From assembly GCF_052857255.1 (NCBI RefSeq), contig NC_135498.1, positions 111,971,723 through 112,035,722 of the forward strand: 64,000 nt of DNA, read 5' to 3'. Source of the stretch: Amblyomma americanum (taxonomy: Eukaryota > Arthropoda > Arachnida > Ixodida > Ixodidae). The stretch's first letter is position 1, and every line of letters starts with the position of its first letter. This document shows, in pieces, positions 36,379-46,394 of the stretch. The position numbers were made by a program, and so were the translations under genes. The notes below the pieces were generated by a model that saw only the letters and a program-made list of their open reading frames with translations, did not search any database and was not told the DNA's origin.

Positions 36379-38311
36379 CAGCAGCGAGCTTCCTCTAAGC
36401 GGATGGAATCAATGTCCTCACTGTGCTATAGCTCCCAATTCTTGGTGGACGATATCAATCAAGCCCTTTGAAGAACGAACGCTCTTCTGGCGTTAGCAGC
36501 GCCATAGAACATCAAACAGTCATCGTGCCGTTAAAGCCGCCTTGTCTCAGGCCAGTGACTAGTCCAACTCCATCTAACTCTTCCGTGCTGGGAAAGGAAC
36601 AATTCGGAACTCTAGCTCGCTCTATTGTTTGCAGTCTACTTCGCCTGCTTATTAGTGCGCTCTCTTTCCCGTTGTCTACGCGGCCACACATCTATTCGCA
36701 TCTTTCCTTTCGTTTACTGGAGTAGTTAAGGAGACCGCCTCGCATAGTATTGACAGCGCGCTGATTGGTTCACCAAACAAAGGCAGCATTGGATAGACTC
36801 ATTCCTCTTTCTTTTCTACTTTGGCACCACCTGAAACGAGAAGTAAAAGATGCGAACTGTTCGAAGCACTTTTTCGAAGGCCCAGGAAGTAAAAATATAC
36901 GCTACACCAAAAACAGACGCCTCGCCAACTACTCCGGAGACACCTGTAGGGTTTAAGCCTGACTAATCCGGACCTAACTTTCCGGAGAACTTTACGAAGC
37001 ACTTCCGCAGTTTCGAGAGGGTGATGCAGAAGCGCAGTAGATTAACGAACCAGGCAAGTGAGCCCAGGAAGATTTATAGCCAGAGCACTCGTTCCCTCAC
37101 AGAAGGTAGTGGGGCGGAAAAAAAAATGTATAAAGGCCCACATTTCGCATTTTGAAGAAGCGGCGACGTCGACGACCGACACCGTCGCAAATGCAGTTAG
37201 CATAACCGAATTGCGCAGCGCGGGGACCCCAAGTGTTCAGCGAGGTTTTTGTTGTTCAAAACAACCATGTTCGTTCGCGCTCTCGAAATCGCGGTAAGCA
37301 TATCTCCTCTCTTCTGCTCACTTTCTTTTTTATTCTTTTTTGCTTTACCAAGCTCTGCGTTGAGGGCACGCGCGTGATCCAATTGGCCTCTGCCATGGAG
37401 ATATTAGCCGTTCTCTCTATTAATCCTTCTGTGTACCCTGCTTTGGTGGTTGGCGAGCAGCGTGTATGGGCGTGAATGTTCGACCAACGATTTCCATGCA
37501 GCGTCCCCGTTCGTGATTTGCCCTGGGAAAAGAGAACGCGATCATCCAATCTAAATCGCTGTAAACCTTTTTTTATTTTCCTTTACGGATGAACATGACA
37601 AAAGCTGTCCACTAAACTGACGCGTTGTGGGGAAAACGAGTTTTTTAAAACGCTTCATCTCCACACACGTTCACGGTACTCTTCCAGGCGTGCATCGGGC
37701 TAACGACGGCACATGTCTTCCTCGTAGGGAAACCGTATTTTATTTTTTTTATTGTTCAGATTCTGTTTTGATTGCTCAACGCTGTTCGAACTCTGTCGAA
37801 AAATGAGCGCATGAGCGCAAGGACTTAACGGCCGTTAACAACTGTCAATGAAGGGCGAGAGACTTGTCGCAGTGTTTATCACGAGATCGGAGTCTATGGA
37901 TTCACGTCAGCCGGTCTGGCAAGTCCGTGTTTCACTTGGTTTTGGTCAGAGGTGTTTGCACTCCTATTCCAGCCTGATTTGGCGACAAGCTTGTTTTCAA
38001 GATTTCTCGAAAAGCGCTGTAGGCACTGAAATAAAGATCGGTACACGTAAAAATGTTGAGCCCTTATGGATCTGGCCTATAGTTAGAAGTGACTCGGAAG
38101 CATCGAAAGTCCCCTGCACCCGTATAAAGCTCTAGAACAAAATTCGTGCGGGTATTTCCAGCCCCTTACCGCCTGATACGTTCCCGCTCAATAAGAAGCC
38201 GAGTTGCTTCTAATTAAGAAACATTGTAGCGCTTTGCTTTCACCATTCTTCCACCGCTGAAGCATCAGTTGCTATTCGGCCTTCACTCAGCCCTCGTGCG
38301 ATCCTAAATTT

Positions 38312-38327
38312 CTACCAGAGGGCGACA
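38312..38327 (+). promoter_or_regulatory. CTCF-like motif
   Basis: CTACCAGAGGGCGACA matches 14 of 16 positions of the CTCF core by hand count. Confidence 0.2.
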
Positions 38328-38543
38328 TTGGACGCGGGAAGAACCAAGCTTATAGCGAATGACGATGATGATAATCGCCGCTCTGTGCCTGTCGCTTCCG
38401 ACACTTTTCTCCCTGTATACGATGGACGCGAAGTGGCGCTCTTCTCGAAACCTCATCATGTCCGCTCATGCGCAGAAATACACTCTGCATAAGGCACAAC
38501 GCGCTGATCGCACCGATGTCTGTTGCGCGGAAAAGCGCGATGG

Positions 38544-38882
38544 CACGAGGTGTGTGTCCCCGCCGCGGTGGCTCAGTGGTTAGGGCGCTCGACTACTGAT
38601 CCGGAGTTCCCGGGTTCGAACCCGACCGCGGCGGCTGCGTTTTTATGCAGGAAAAACGCTAAGGCGCCCGTGTGCTGTGCGATGTCAGTGCACGTTAAAG
38701 ATCCCCAGGTGGTCGACATTATTCCGGAGCCCTCCACTACGGCACCTCCTTCTTCCTTTCTTCTTTCACTCCCTTCCTTATCCCTTCCCTTACGGCACGG
38801 TTCAGGTGTCCAGCGATATATGAGACAGATACTGCGCCATTTCCTTTCCCCAAAAACCAATTATTATTATTCACGAGATGTG
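38544..38882 (+). mobile_element. Ruka-type SINE, long form, complete, with target-site duplication
   Basis: The tRNA-like head CCGCGGTGGCTCAGTGGTTA is near perfect; acceptor halves GCCGCGG and CCGCGGC pair, and the B box GGGTTCGAACC is canonical. The body has the full GTCAGTGCACGTTAAAGATC and CCCTCCACTACGGCACCTCC blocks and the long-form end with ATATGAGACAG. It finishes in a short ATT-rich tail. Flanking CACGAGGTGTG (38544-38554) and CACGAGATGTG (38872-38882) form an 11-bp duplication with one mismatch. A 164-codon open frame across it is a by-product of the element. The good head suggests fairly recent insertion. Confidence 0.9.
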
Positions 38883-41658
38883 AAGACTGCTGAAGCCATA
38901 CTTACGCCGCGCCTTGTTCAGGATGTTCTCGAAGGCGACTCTCGAAAGTGGACACTAGACAACAGCTTTATCGAGAATTTTGCCCTCTTTTTAAGCGAGG
39001 CTTGTCTGCACTCCTAACTTTCTTCCATATCACCTCTCCCATTCTCAATAGGCCTAATTTCAAAGATCTTGAATAAAAGAAAAAGGAGATTCTCTTCGGT
39101 GCATGTTCTTTTTAATCTGCGTTGTTTATATTCTAGCTTCATTTAGGCAGGATTATACGCATGGCTTCCTGCGTTTCTCGCGCTACATTTAGCTGGGAAC
39201 ACGCTCGCTCCATACATTTTCAAACTTCGGCACTAATGGGGGCACATATCATTGCACGTCGGCACCGAATGCCAGCGACACAACGGAGTGCCTCTCCAGA
39301 GGCTGCGGTTTGTATACATCTGGCCTGGAAGTAACAGCCTATCGCCTGCAGCGTTGAATTTGGTGGCCCGCGCCTCTCATCCGCAACGTGCTCGCCCGAG
39401 TGCACTAGGTGCAAAATAAAAAAGCGTTTCAAACATTTTACGTTTGAGTTTCGATGCTTGGGGAAGCTCCGAAGCAGCCGGTATTGTGGGATTACACCAA
39501 CGCTCTCTTTCAATTCATTTCGCGCTTTCGACTGAGTGCGCCTTCACGCGACACTGTTGTAAATGAAGCTGAGCGCACGCGTGGGCGGATGCGTAACCAG
39601 TCCAGGATTCTCGGACATAAATTTTAATTGTGAGGCAGCTGTGGTATACTGTAAGGTAATGTTACGGAAATATTGAAGATAATGGTTCGTTATGCCGATG
39701 CGTAGCGAAACCTTCCTTTTTGAGTTTGTCCACCTCTCCCATCCAGTAGTTAGGACTTAACAGAAAACCAATAAGGATCATTTTTGACGACAGAGAAGTT
39801 AATAGCAAAAAAAAAAACAAGCCTGCCGAAAGGAGATCTGTGGATATACTGTACTGGTTTTTATAGTGTAGTCTTACAATATTTGAAAACCAATTGCGTA
39901 AATAAACAATTTCCTGTTGAAAAATGCCCTTCTCTAGAATATTTGGGTATGCTGCATGTGCAATCGGCCTCTTTTACCGAAATGTCACCAGCATTTTACA
40001 GAAAGCATGACAGTGTGCTTTGTATTAGTGAGATAATACAGAATTGAGCCAGCATGAAATGTTCTTTGCGGCCTTTATTAAAACTGCTAAATCTCCTGAC
40101 GCTTGAAAATTGTCATCCTCTATGTGAAGCTTGAGAAGGTATTCCTGGCGCACCTTACACAATTCTTTCGACCTAGTCGCCGTCAGCCTAGTTAAAAAAT
40201 ACGACCTAGTTGGTTCCAAAATAGGACAAAAGATTTTTTTCGCCCTATCGTAAGGACAGATATTTATCTACTGTTTCGAAGTCACCTTTTGTCCAGACAG
40301 AACTGGCTCTGCCGACTGCGCAATGCTACAGAAAAATTTGTTACTACAATTTTTTTTCTGTTTTACAAGGCTAGGTCCCAAAATACTGCATGATAATATG
40401 TGAAGAGATTAAATTTTCTATTGTGTTTTTTCGATTTGTACTATGCTTTCCACGGGGCTAACCAAACAGAATTTGCAGCCTGTCTGGTCTCCGGTGGCAA
40501 GCGTGAGAGCTGGCGGCGAGATATTCCACAGTTTCATGTTTCGCTTGGTCAGGTGCATGAAAGGACCTTGCACAAGAATTTGGGTCTCCCCATTCGAAAC
40601 GCACGCACCCTTCCTCCTTCAATTCGCAAAGCTACGCACAATCAAGTGAAATGACGCGGAATGCTAAACAAGACAGTCGGTCTTCAGCTTCGTTTCTCTG
40701 GCTGAGGCGCGCTACGGCCTGCTCTAATATAGAAGGACTAATACAAGGTGCCGTTTGATCATTTCCGGATGAGAGCAATCAGAGATCTCCGTCCGCTGTG
40801 AGAGATACCAAATGTCGCTTCTTCGCTTCAAGAAGTCACTCGAAAGATGGGCATGATAGCGTCTCCCATGGACCGTGACTAATGAAGGCGCGCGTCGACA
40901 TCGTTAATGAAGCGGCATTGATGAGCCTTTCCTATCCCGGCCTCACTGCCGATTTTTTTCAACCAAAGCTCAAAATCGAGCGGCTGTCAAATGAAGCGCT
41001 GGCGGCGGTATGCTCCAGTACGTGTTCTTCGATTAGGACTTCGCGGAGAGCAGTGGTGGCGTTTAAGATTGACGGATGGGATGTTGTATTGAATTGTGTT
41101 CAAGTCCAACAGATAAGCACAAACGCTTCGTTGGCGCGGCTACCACCATGTACCGCGTGGTGATGAACACGCGAAACCATCGCGGGAATTTCGAATGTTC
41201 GCTATGTCCAATTTGTTTTCTATGGACACCGGGAATAGTTTGTGTGAGAGCAAGAAGCATTTCGTAGTTCAGATTTTGTAGCCAGGGGGAACAGCCCGCT
41301 ATGATAATATTCATGTTCGCGCAGAATATGTCGGGACTCTTCAGCTTTCTCAAAAATACGTTTGTGATACCCTCATTGAGTTACGCGGCGTTGTCTACTG
41401 GCGAGCATTAGATGGCGCTAGCTGCTGATGTGCAGGAAAGCTGGGCATGTGTTTTGTATTCTGTGTGTCGTGCTGTGCGGGGTTTGACATCCAAAACATG
41501 CGGATCGCTTACAAAAATGTCTTTAGACAGTCTATAGACTGTTCATTGACTTTTACCTACACGCTGTCTATAGAATTTGACTAGTAAAAAAATATGTGAA
41601 GAAAACCATTATACCACAGAAAAAGTCTATACACCATTTTATAAGGGTATGGCTTCTA
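38883..41658. other. No gene seen
   Basis: No supported gene. A CTCF-like motif lies at 41405. Segments at 40480-40650 and 37890-38130 share a short CTGGT/TTTC-CTTGGT pattern that might be a diverged repeat, but I could not confirm it. Confidence 0.45.
41405..41420 (+). promoter_or_regulatory. CTCF-like motif
   Basis: GCATTAGATGGCGCTA matches 14 of 16 positions of the CTCF core, including all ten from AGATGGCGCT. Confidence 0.25.
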
Positions 41659-41820
41659 TGAGGAAGCCGTAGTGGAGGGCTCCGGATTAATTTCGGCCAT
41701 CTGGGGTTCCGCAACGTGCACTGAAATCGCGCAGCACAGGACTATCTTTTGCCTTTCGCCTCCATCAAAATGCGGCCGCCGTTGTCGATATTCGATCACG
41801 CGACCTTTTTCTCAGCAGTC
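41659..41820 (-). mobile_element. Ruka-type SINE, 5' and 3' incomplete
   Basis: The + strand has GCCGTAGTGGAGGGCTCCGG, GGCCATCTGGGGTTCC, AACGTGCACTGAAATCGC and ATCAAAATGCGGCCGCC in the order of a minus-strand copy. A damaged B box (ATATTCGATCACG) follows and the A-box head is missing. Confidence 0.8.
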
Positions 41821-42925
41821 GAACACAAAAGTCACAGGAGCCAGCGCGCGCAGCGAATTGATTGGATTGGCGCAGGTTTTTCAACGTGCACTCACTGCAA
41901 AATGTTTACGGAACACAGTATTACTGAAGACCTATAATATCACAGCTCTCTTTGCACGCAGCTTAAATTACATTATATAGTACATTATATGAACGCTAAT
42001 TTTAGTGCGCGAAATAAACAGTGGACAATACATCTCAAGCAGTGCTCTTTGGATGAATTGTCGCATTTTGACTGTGGCTGTACAGTTGCAATGTTGTATT
42101 TTGTAATACCGCATGATGTGTTGTACAGACACTATAGGCATCAACGGCACTTTCAGCAAACGATTCATTGGTCATTCTTCTCAGCATCACAAGCATAACG
42201 ACGTCGGAGCCTTTCCGCCCTTCCCAACTGCACTCCCTTCCAGATATTGCATACTGACTAACGAGATTCTTCAGACGTCGTTGCTGGAAAATAAGACCTA
42301 CGCAAGAGTCGTAAGTAGGGCGATTTCGTTCGCATTTCTGCACCATGCCAAAATCACGCAAACGGCGGAACACTGAACGGAGCAGTACTTGCCGTGATTC
42401 ATTTGAGTAAAACGCTAATGTTATTCTAAACAACGTGAGTAACCATAACTCCACTGTCGAAAAGTTGCGGTAAAGCACACACGATGACGGAGCAGTGTTT
42501 AATTCACCGCCCAGTAGAGGGCAGATTACTGGAAAGCACTTAAGCTGTCGTGGCTTATTGCGAGATGAGGACACTGTATTCCCTCCCGTATGGAGCCGAG
42601 TCATGCGCCGTACTGTAAGACTCCCTGTCCTGCCATATATCACTGCAGTTACATCGTCTTCAATTAGGAAGCTCACCCGTGCGTTCGAGTTGAGTAAGCT
42701 GACTCAGCCATTCGCTGAAGCACACATCTCTCAACTGTCTGGATGAAAGGGGCTGCCGTTGTAAAACATTAAGCTTCGAGGAACGCGACATGCGGGGGTT
42801 GCAACTTCCTGCGCTATGCATTCGTTACGCTCAAACCTTACGTAGCGTGAAACAAACCCTTGCCTCACGCGCGCACATGCTGCTCCAGAGGAAACATCTA
42901 TAAATTCCCAGCGTTTGCGATACGA
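41821..42925. other. No supported gene; longest non-repeat open frame
   Basis: The minus strand is open for 213 codons at 42035-42676, the longest frame outside repeats. It has no domain I recognise, no signal peptide, and no low-complexity or GC explanation. Length alone is the only support. A CTCF-like motif at 42511-42526 lies inside it. Confidence 0.3.
42511..42526 (+). promoter_or_regulatory. CTCF-like motif
   Basis: CCAGTAGAGGGCAGAT matches the first 14 positions of CCASYAGRKGGCRSYV without mismatch and misses the last two. Confidence 0.3.
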
Positions 42926-43192
42926 ATGATGTGTTGCAGCTGCCGAGGTCACGTGTGTGCACAGGGCTTTAAGCGCGCTTTCACTGTAGAAACGATTCGG
43001 GTGTCAGGCAATGTACGCCCGGTTAAGTCTGGAACTGTTCCCAGTTATATGTTCTGTGTACTGTGCGAAATTTATAGAACGCACACGGGGCGAACTGTGA
43101 ACGATTTGTTTTGCGCGCTCCGAGGGCCACCCGGCACTGCCGGCTGCTTCTGCAGATGCCATTGCACCGTTTCGTCTGTTTTTGTTCAATAA
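42926..43192 (+). CDS. Possible small Cys-rich ORF, unrecognised
   Basis: From ATGATG the frame gives 88 residues and stops in TTCAATAAA, so the stop overlaps a poly(A) signal. The product would be Cys-rich at both ends (MMCCSCRGHVCAQ and GCFCRCHC) with a basic middle. There is no signal peptide and no family I recognise. TATAAA at 42899-42904 lies only about 25 bp upstream, too close to serve this ATG. It could instead be the last exon of a longer gene, an old retrogene, or chance. Confidence 0.15.
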   Translation: MMCCSCRGHVCAQGFKRAFTVETIRVSGNVRPVKSGTVPSYMFCVLCEIYRTHTGRTVNDLFCALRGPPGTAGCFCRCHCTVSSVFVQ

Positions 43193-43208
43193 AAATAAAT
43201 TCAATAAA
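43188..43208 (+). terminator. Candidate poly(A) signal cluster, three AATAAA
   Basis: AATAAA occurs at 43188-43193, 43194-43199 and 43203-43208. Three overlapping or adjacent canonical hexamers in 21 bp suggest a real plus-strand 3' end, although no upstream gene is proven. Confidence 0.3.
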
Positions 43209-43911
43209 GAATTGGAAAACCTGCGGCGCGGTGAAAGGCAGGGCAATTTTTTCTCGACATCCCCGAACCTAGTGCTGAAGGTGCCGGGGAAAAAATATCA
43301 GAAACTGGGAAGGTCCATTCAACGCGTATAAAGCTGTGCTATATGGACTGAGCAAACACTGCAAACCTGACTCTCTAAACGATGCCGTGTTCTGTGCACA
43401 TTATGGCTAATGGTCGAAAGACGGTGTTTGCTGGATATTAGTAACATAAGAATTTTCAAAACTCCGTGTCCAGAATGGCTACCTTTTAGGGGAGGCTTTG
43501 TTTTAACGCTTTGTCATTTTATTTAAAATTGAGACTGCTTTCGTGTATTTGTTCGCTTACGATCTGTTAGCCTAATGCAGCGTTTAGAGCAAATGTCCCC
43601 TCTCGTTAACTGGAGTAGGGCTAGTTAACAATATCTGGCAACAACTTTGCAAATAGTCTAAGACTCGCTGTTCGCTGTGACACAGAATGTGTTGGTCTGG
43701 GTACCCAATCCTCGCTTCGCCTTCTACCTCCCGACACCTTATAACTTCAAACTACCGCACTTTTTACTCTTAATCGCTACTGAATTTCAACCAAAACCTT
43801 TGATGATAACTTTCGCCGAAGAATAGCGTGCTGGATAACTCTCCAAATTCTAAAATATCTAAACAGAGGCAGTATTCTATAAGGAATCATTATCCAGTTC
43901 CTAATTCAATT
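43209..43911. other. No gene seen
   Basis: No supported gene or recognised repeat. Confidence 0.5.
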
Positions 43912-43913
43912 AC

Positions 43914-44033
43914 CTTGACTTTAGCGTGACGCAGCACCAGAGGACCAATCGCAGAAATCACAAGGTAGTGGGTCCCGAGTCCACGACAGCCTTCGCCACT
44001 CGCCGCACGCAGAGGCTCCCCATTGGCTGTCAT
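43914..44033 (-). CDS. Possible first coding exon, unrecognised protein
   Basis: The minus strand reads 40 codons from ATG at 44033 to AAG|GTAATT at 43913, an acceptable donor in phase 0. The peptide starts MTANGEPLRAASGEG and ends GPLVLRHAKVK; codons are mostly G/C-ending, unlike the surrounding DNA. The exon sits at the edge of a dense CCAAT cluster, as a first exon might. Against it, the context of the ATG is poor (C at -3), no TATA or initiator was identified, and the peptide fits no family I know. Confidence 0.22.
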
Positions 44034-44072
44034 ATGCAGCCAATGAAGAGAATTGGTCGCCAATGAGCCAAT
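43945..44072. promoter_or_regulatory. CCAAT-box cluster (NF-Y-type), candidate promoter
   Basis: Six CCAAT pentamers lie within 128 bp: 43945 (+), 44022 (-), 44040 (+), 44052 (-), 44060 (+) and 44068 (+), given by first base. Five fall within 51 bp. Chance expectation in 128 bp is about 0.25. NF-Y binds CCAAT in either orientation and multi-CCAAT promoters are known for cell-cycle and other genes. The + orientation gives no clear exon before the SINE at 44181; on the minus strand a possible 40-codon exon overlaps it. Confidence 0.45.
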
Positions 44073-44180
44073 GGTCCGATCGCTTCCCACGGACTCTAAG
44101 AAGCCGCTGCAACATCACCGAACAACAATACTAGTGGCAGATGAAGAAAGAGATCCTAAATGGCAAATGGATAATGTATT

Positions 44181-44395
44181 AGCCGCGGTGGCTCAGTAGT
44201 TATTGCGCTGGGCTGCTGACCTGAACTACGCGGGTGCGATCCCAGCCACAGCGGTCGCATTTCTATTGAGGCAAAATGCTAGAGGCCCGTTCGCAGTGCA
44301 ATGTCAGTGCACGATAAAGCAACCCGGGTGGTGAAGCCTTCATTACGGCCTCCCTCATAGCCGGAGTCGCTTTCGGACGTTAGACCACATGAAAT
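44181..44395 (+). mobile_element. Ruka-type SINE, short form
   Basis: The order is CCGCGGTGGCTCAGTAGTTA head, GGGTGCGATCCCAGCC B box, GTGCAATGTCAGTGCACGATAAAG and CATTACGGCCTCCCTCATAG, with the end TCGCTTTCGGACGTTAGACC. It is nearly full length with moderate divergence. Confidence 0.85.
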
Positions 44396-46145
44396 CAAAC
44401 CAAAGCTGTGGAATACGTCCCCCGGTAAAGCATTTGATGGACAATTCAGTCGGGCTTATACGGCATACCTGGATGGAATATGATACATTTTGCTCATTAT
44501 CGCTGATACTTTTGGCGCAGTACATAATGCGAACATGGAAGCGACTCCTCCGCTCGAGGCATCTTGACGGGAGCAGAAAGTCATCGAGCAACGTCTTTGG
44601 CGTGCATTGTTGCTCTCACAGTCGTTATCGCCGACGCTGTGGAGTGCGTGGAGTAATAAGAGTACGAAAACAAAACCTAACGAACGCTGAGAAAAACAGC
44701 GGGTCCGGCAGGACGAAACGTCTGGCTGCCGCTGCCGACGCGACAATCCCAAACCACTGAGAAACTGAGAGCGGGTATCTTCGGTACAACTTATCACTCT
44801 ATCCACCACTGCTGGATTTTCAAAAGCTACTCTTTTGCGCCGCCAGAGGGCCAAGGGGAGACGTTCGCGAGCCTGAGTCTGTGGGGTCTGGGAACGGCGA
44901 TTGGTCACAGCTTTTTTGTTTTTGTTTTTATGCATCGCGCACCAAAGAGCGTCGCTGTAGCTTTTCCTGCAAGCGCCTCGACGGAGCCGTCCGCATTTGT
45001 TTCAATGACGGGTTGCTTATAGCACAAGACGCTGGGAAGGACCCGGGCAACTCTGATGCCAACGTATATCCCACTCAGTCTGGCCGCGCCGCCATCTTTC
45101 TTTTCTGCTTTTCCTCCCTTCACACAGTACTATCGGCCCGGAGTTATGAGTGAACTGCGTTTCTCAGACTAGAGCTGTTTCTTTTGGTGTGTTCTTGCTG
45201 TGTGTACTATGTACTCTTCGTTTTCTCAGCTAGTGCGCGCCTTGTTGTTTTTAATAATAATGTGGGTGTCGAGTTCCGCGCGCTTGACCGATGGAACACT
45301 TTAGGCGTGGAAACAATTTTCTCCCGCCATCTTCTACTGTGTATAGTTTCTCCTTCTGAATAAAGTCTGTAGTCGAGGCCTGCGGCATCGTTTGTTTACG
45401 AAGCTTCGTTGCGCGTTTCGCGATATCGATCGGATGTCTATGCAGTAACTTCGCCGCTGCGCTTCGGCCAGCCAGCCAGCCACACAGGGAACGGCTGGTT
45501 CGAAAGCATTCGGCTGAACGACTGCAATTTGCAGCTCGCCGAAGCTGTCGAAGAGTACTGAGAAAGAAAGTGGCGCGACGCTTGCGTAGGCAGCTGTTTG
45601 CATAAACATTTTTCCATGAAGTCGCCGTCTTTCCAGACGACCGCGGCGATAATAGTTCCCACCTAGAAAAGCTGCTAGGCAAGCAAGTAAAGAAGTGAAA
45701 AAACTTTCGCAGCATAGCGTATGACAGGCTTCGATGTTCATTTCTTTATGTTTAACCCCGGCTAGTGGGTGCGTTTACCGGCGGGTAGATATACTCTCGC
45801 TCATATATATATATGGAATTCTGAGAACTTCACTCTCTGCTTTTAGCGGTTACCTGTTAACGTTTTCTGCGTAGCAATATCACAGTACAGTTTGAAGCGA
45901 AAAGCAAGTTACGGCAAAAACGAAAAATAAATTATGATTCTTTGTCTCAATGTTTTTGTTTTTTAATTCAGTGGTATGTATTAGTCGACATAGGGCTGTG
46001 TAGGAGCCGCCCAACTCCTGTTTCTAGGTAAAGGAGAGTTTTCTCCCTGATGCAGTTAAAAAAAGTTTGTTAAATCATTTATGTGTTAAAGTTCCCTTAT
46101 TCACGAGTAGTATAGACGGAGCACGGCAATAATATATAGTGTAAC
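44396..46145. other. GC-rich interval without a proven gene
   Basis: Several open frames overlap on both strands (minus 159 codons at 44456-44935 and 154 codons at 45251-45715; plus 123 codons at 44389-44760). None looks like a known protein. A YY1-like site lies at 45088, a CCAAT (ATTGG) near 44900, and an AATAAA at 45359-45364. The interval could hold a minus-strand promoter, but no exon can be fixed. Confidence 0.35.
45088..45098 (-). promoter_or_regulatory. YY1-like site AAGATGGCGGC
   Basis: The minus strand reads AAGATGGCGGC, the consensus known for YY1, a factor often bound close to transcription starts. Sequence to either side is CpG-rich. The ATG inside it opens only six codons, so it is not a coding start. 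Confidence 0.3.
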
Positions 46146-46394
46146 ACCCGCCGCGGTTGTTCAGTCGTTTTGTCGTTCGGCTGCTTACCTCAAGGAACGC
46201 GGGTTCTATCACGGTCGTGGAAGTCGCATTTTTATGGAGGCGAAATACGTACAAAACCGCCCCGGTGCTGTGCGATGTGAGTATCACGTTAAGGGACCTC
46301 AGGTATATAGTCGAAATTAATCCGAAGCTTTCGACAACAGCGCCCGTCATGTCCCATGCGTCGCTTCGGGACGTTAAACTCCACAATTTACAAT
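46146..46394 (+). mobile_element. Ruka-type SINE, short form
   Basis: It has the CCGCCGCGGTTGTTCAGTCG head, GGGTTCTATCACGG B box, GTGCTGTGCGATGTGAGTATC block and short-form end GCTTCGGGACGTTAAACTCC followed by an A-rich tail. It is full length and diverged. Confidence 0.85.

Larger units (their letters stand above)
33801..38543. other. No gene seen
   Basis: No supported gene over about 4.7 kb. A GC-richer part at 34430-35800 has overlapping open frames of 133 and 151 codons and a TATAAAA at 35274-35280, but no frame looks like a known protein and no Inr-spaced start was found. One strong CTCF-like motif lies at 36363. Confidence 0.45.

Noticed and set aside
38571..38640. tRNA gene
   Set aside because: The cloverleaf-like sequence is the head of a SINE and is repeated, with its body, at many places in the window.
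38523..39017. 164-codon plus-strand open frame
   Set aside because: It is the translated body of the long-form SINE at 38.5 kb. The copy at 50.9 kb opens a similar frame (50945-51433) that diverges once the repeat ends.
44456..44935. 159-codon minus-strand frame with a signal-like hydrophobic run
   Set aside because: The hydrophobic run is about 90 residues into the frame with no suitable Met or splice acceptor before it that I could identify.
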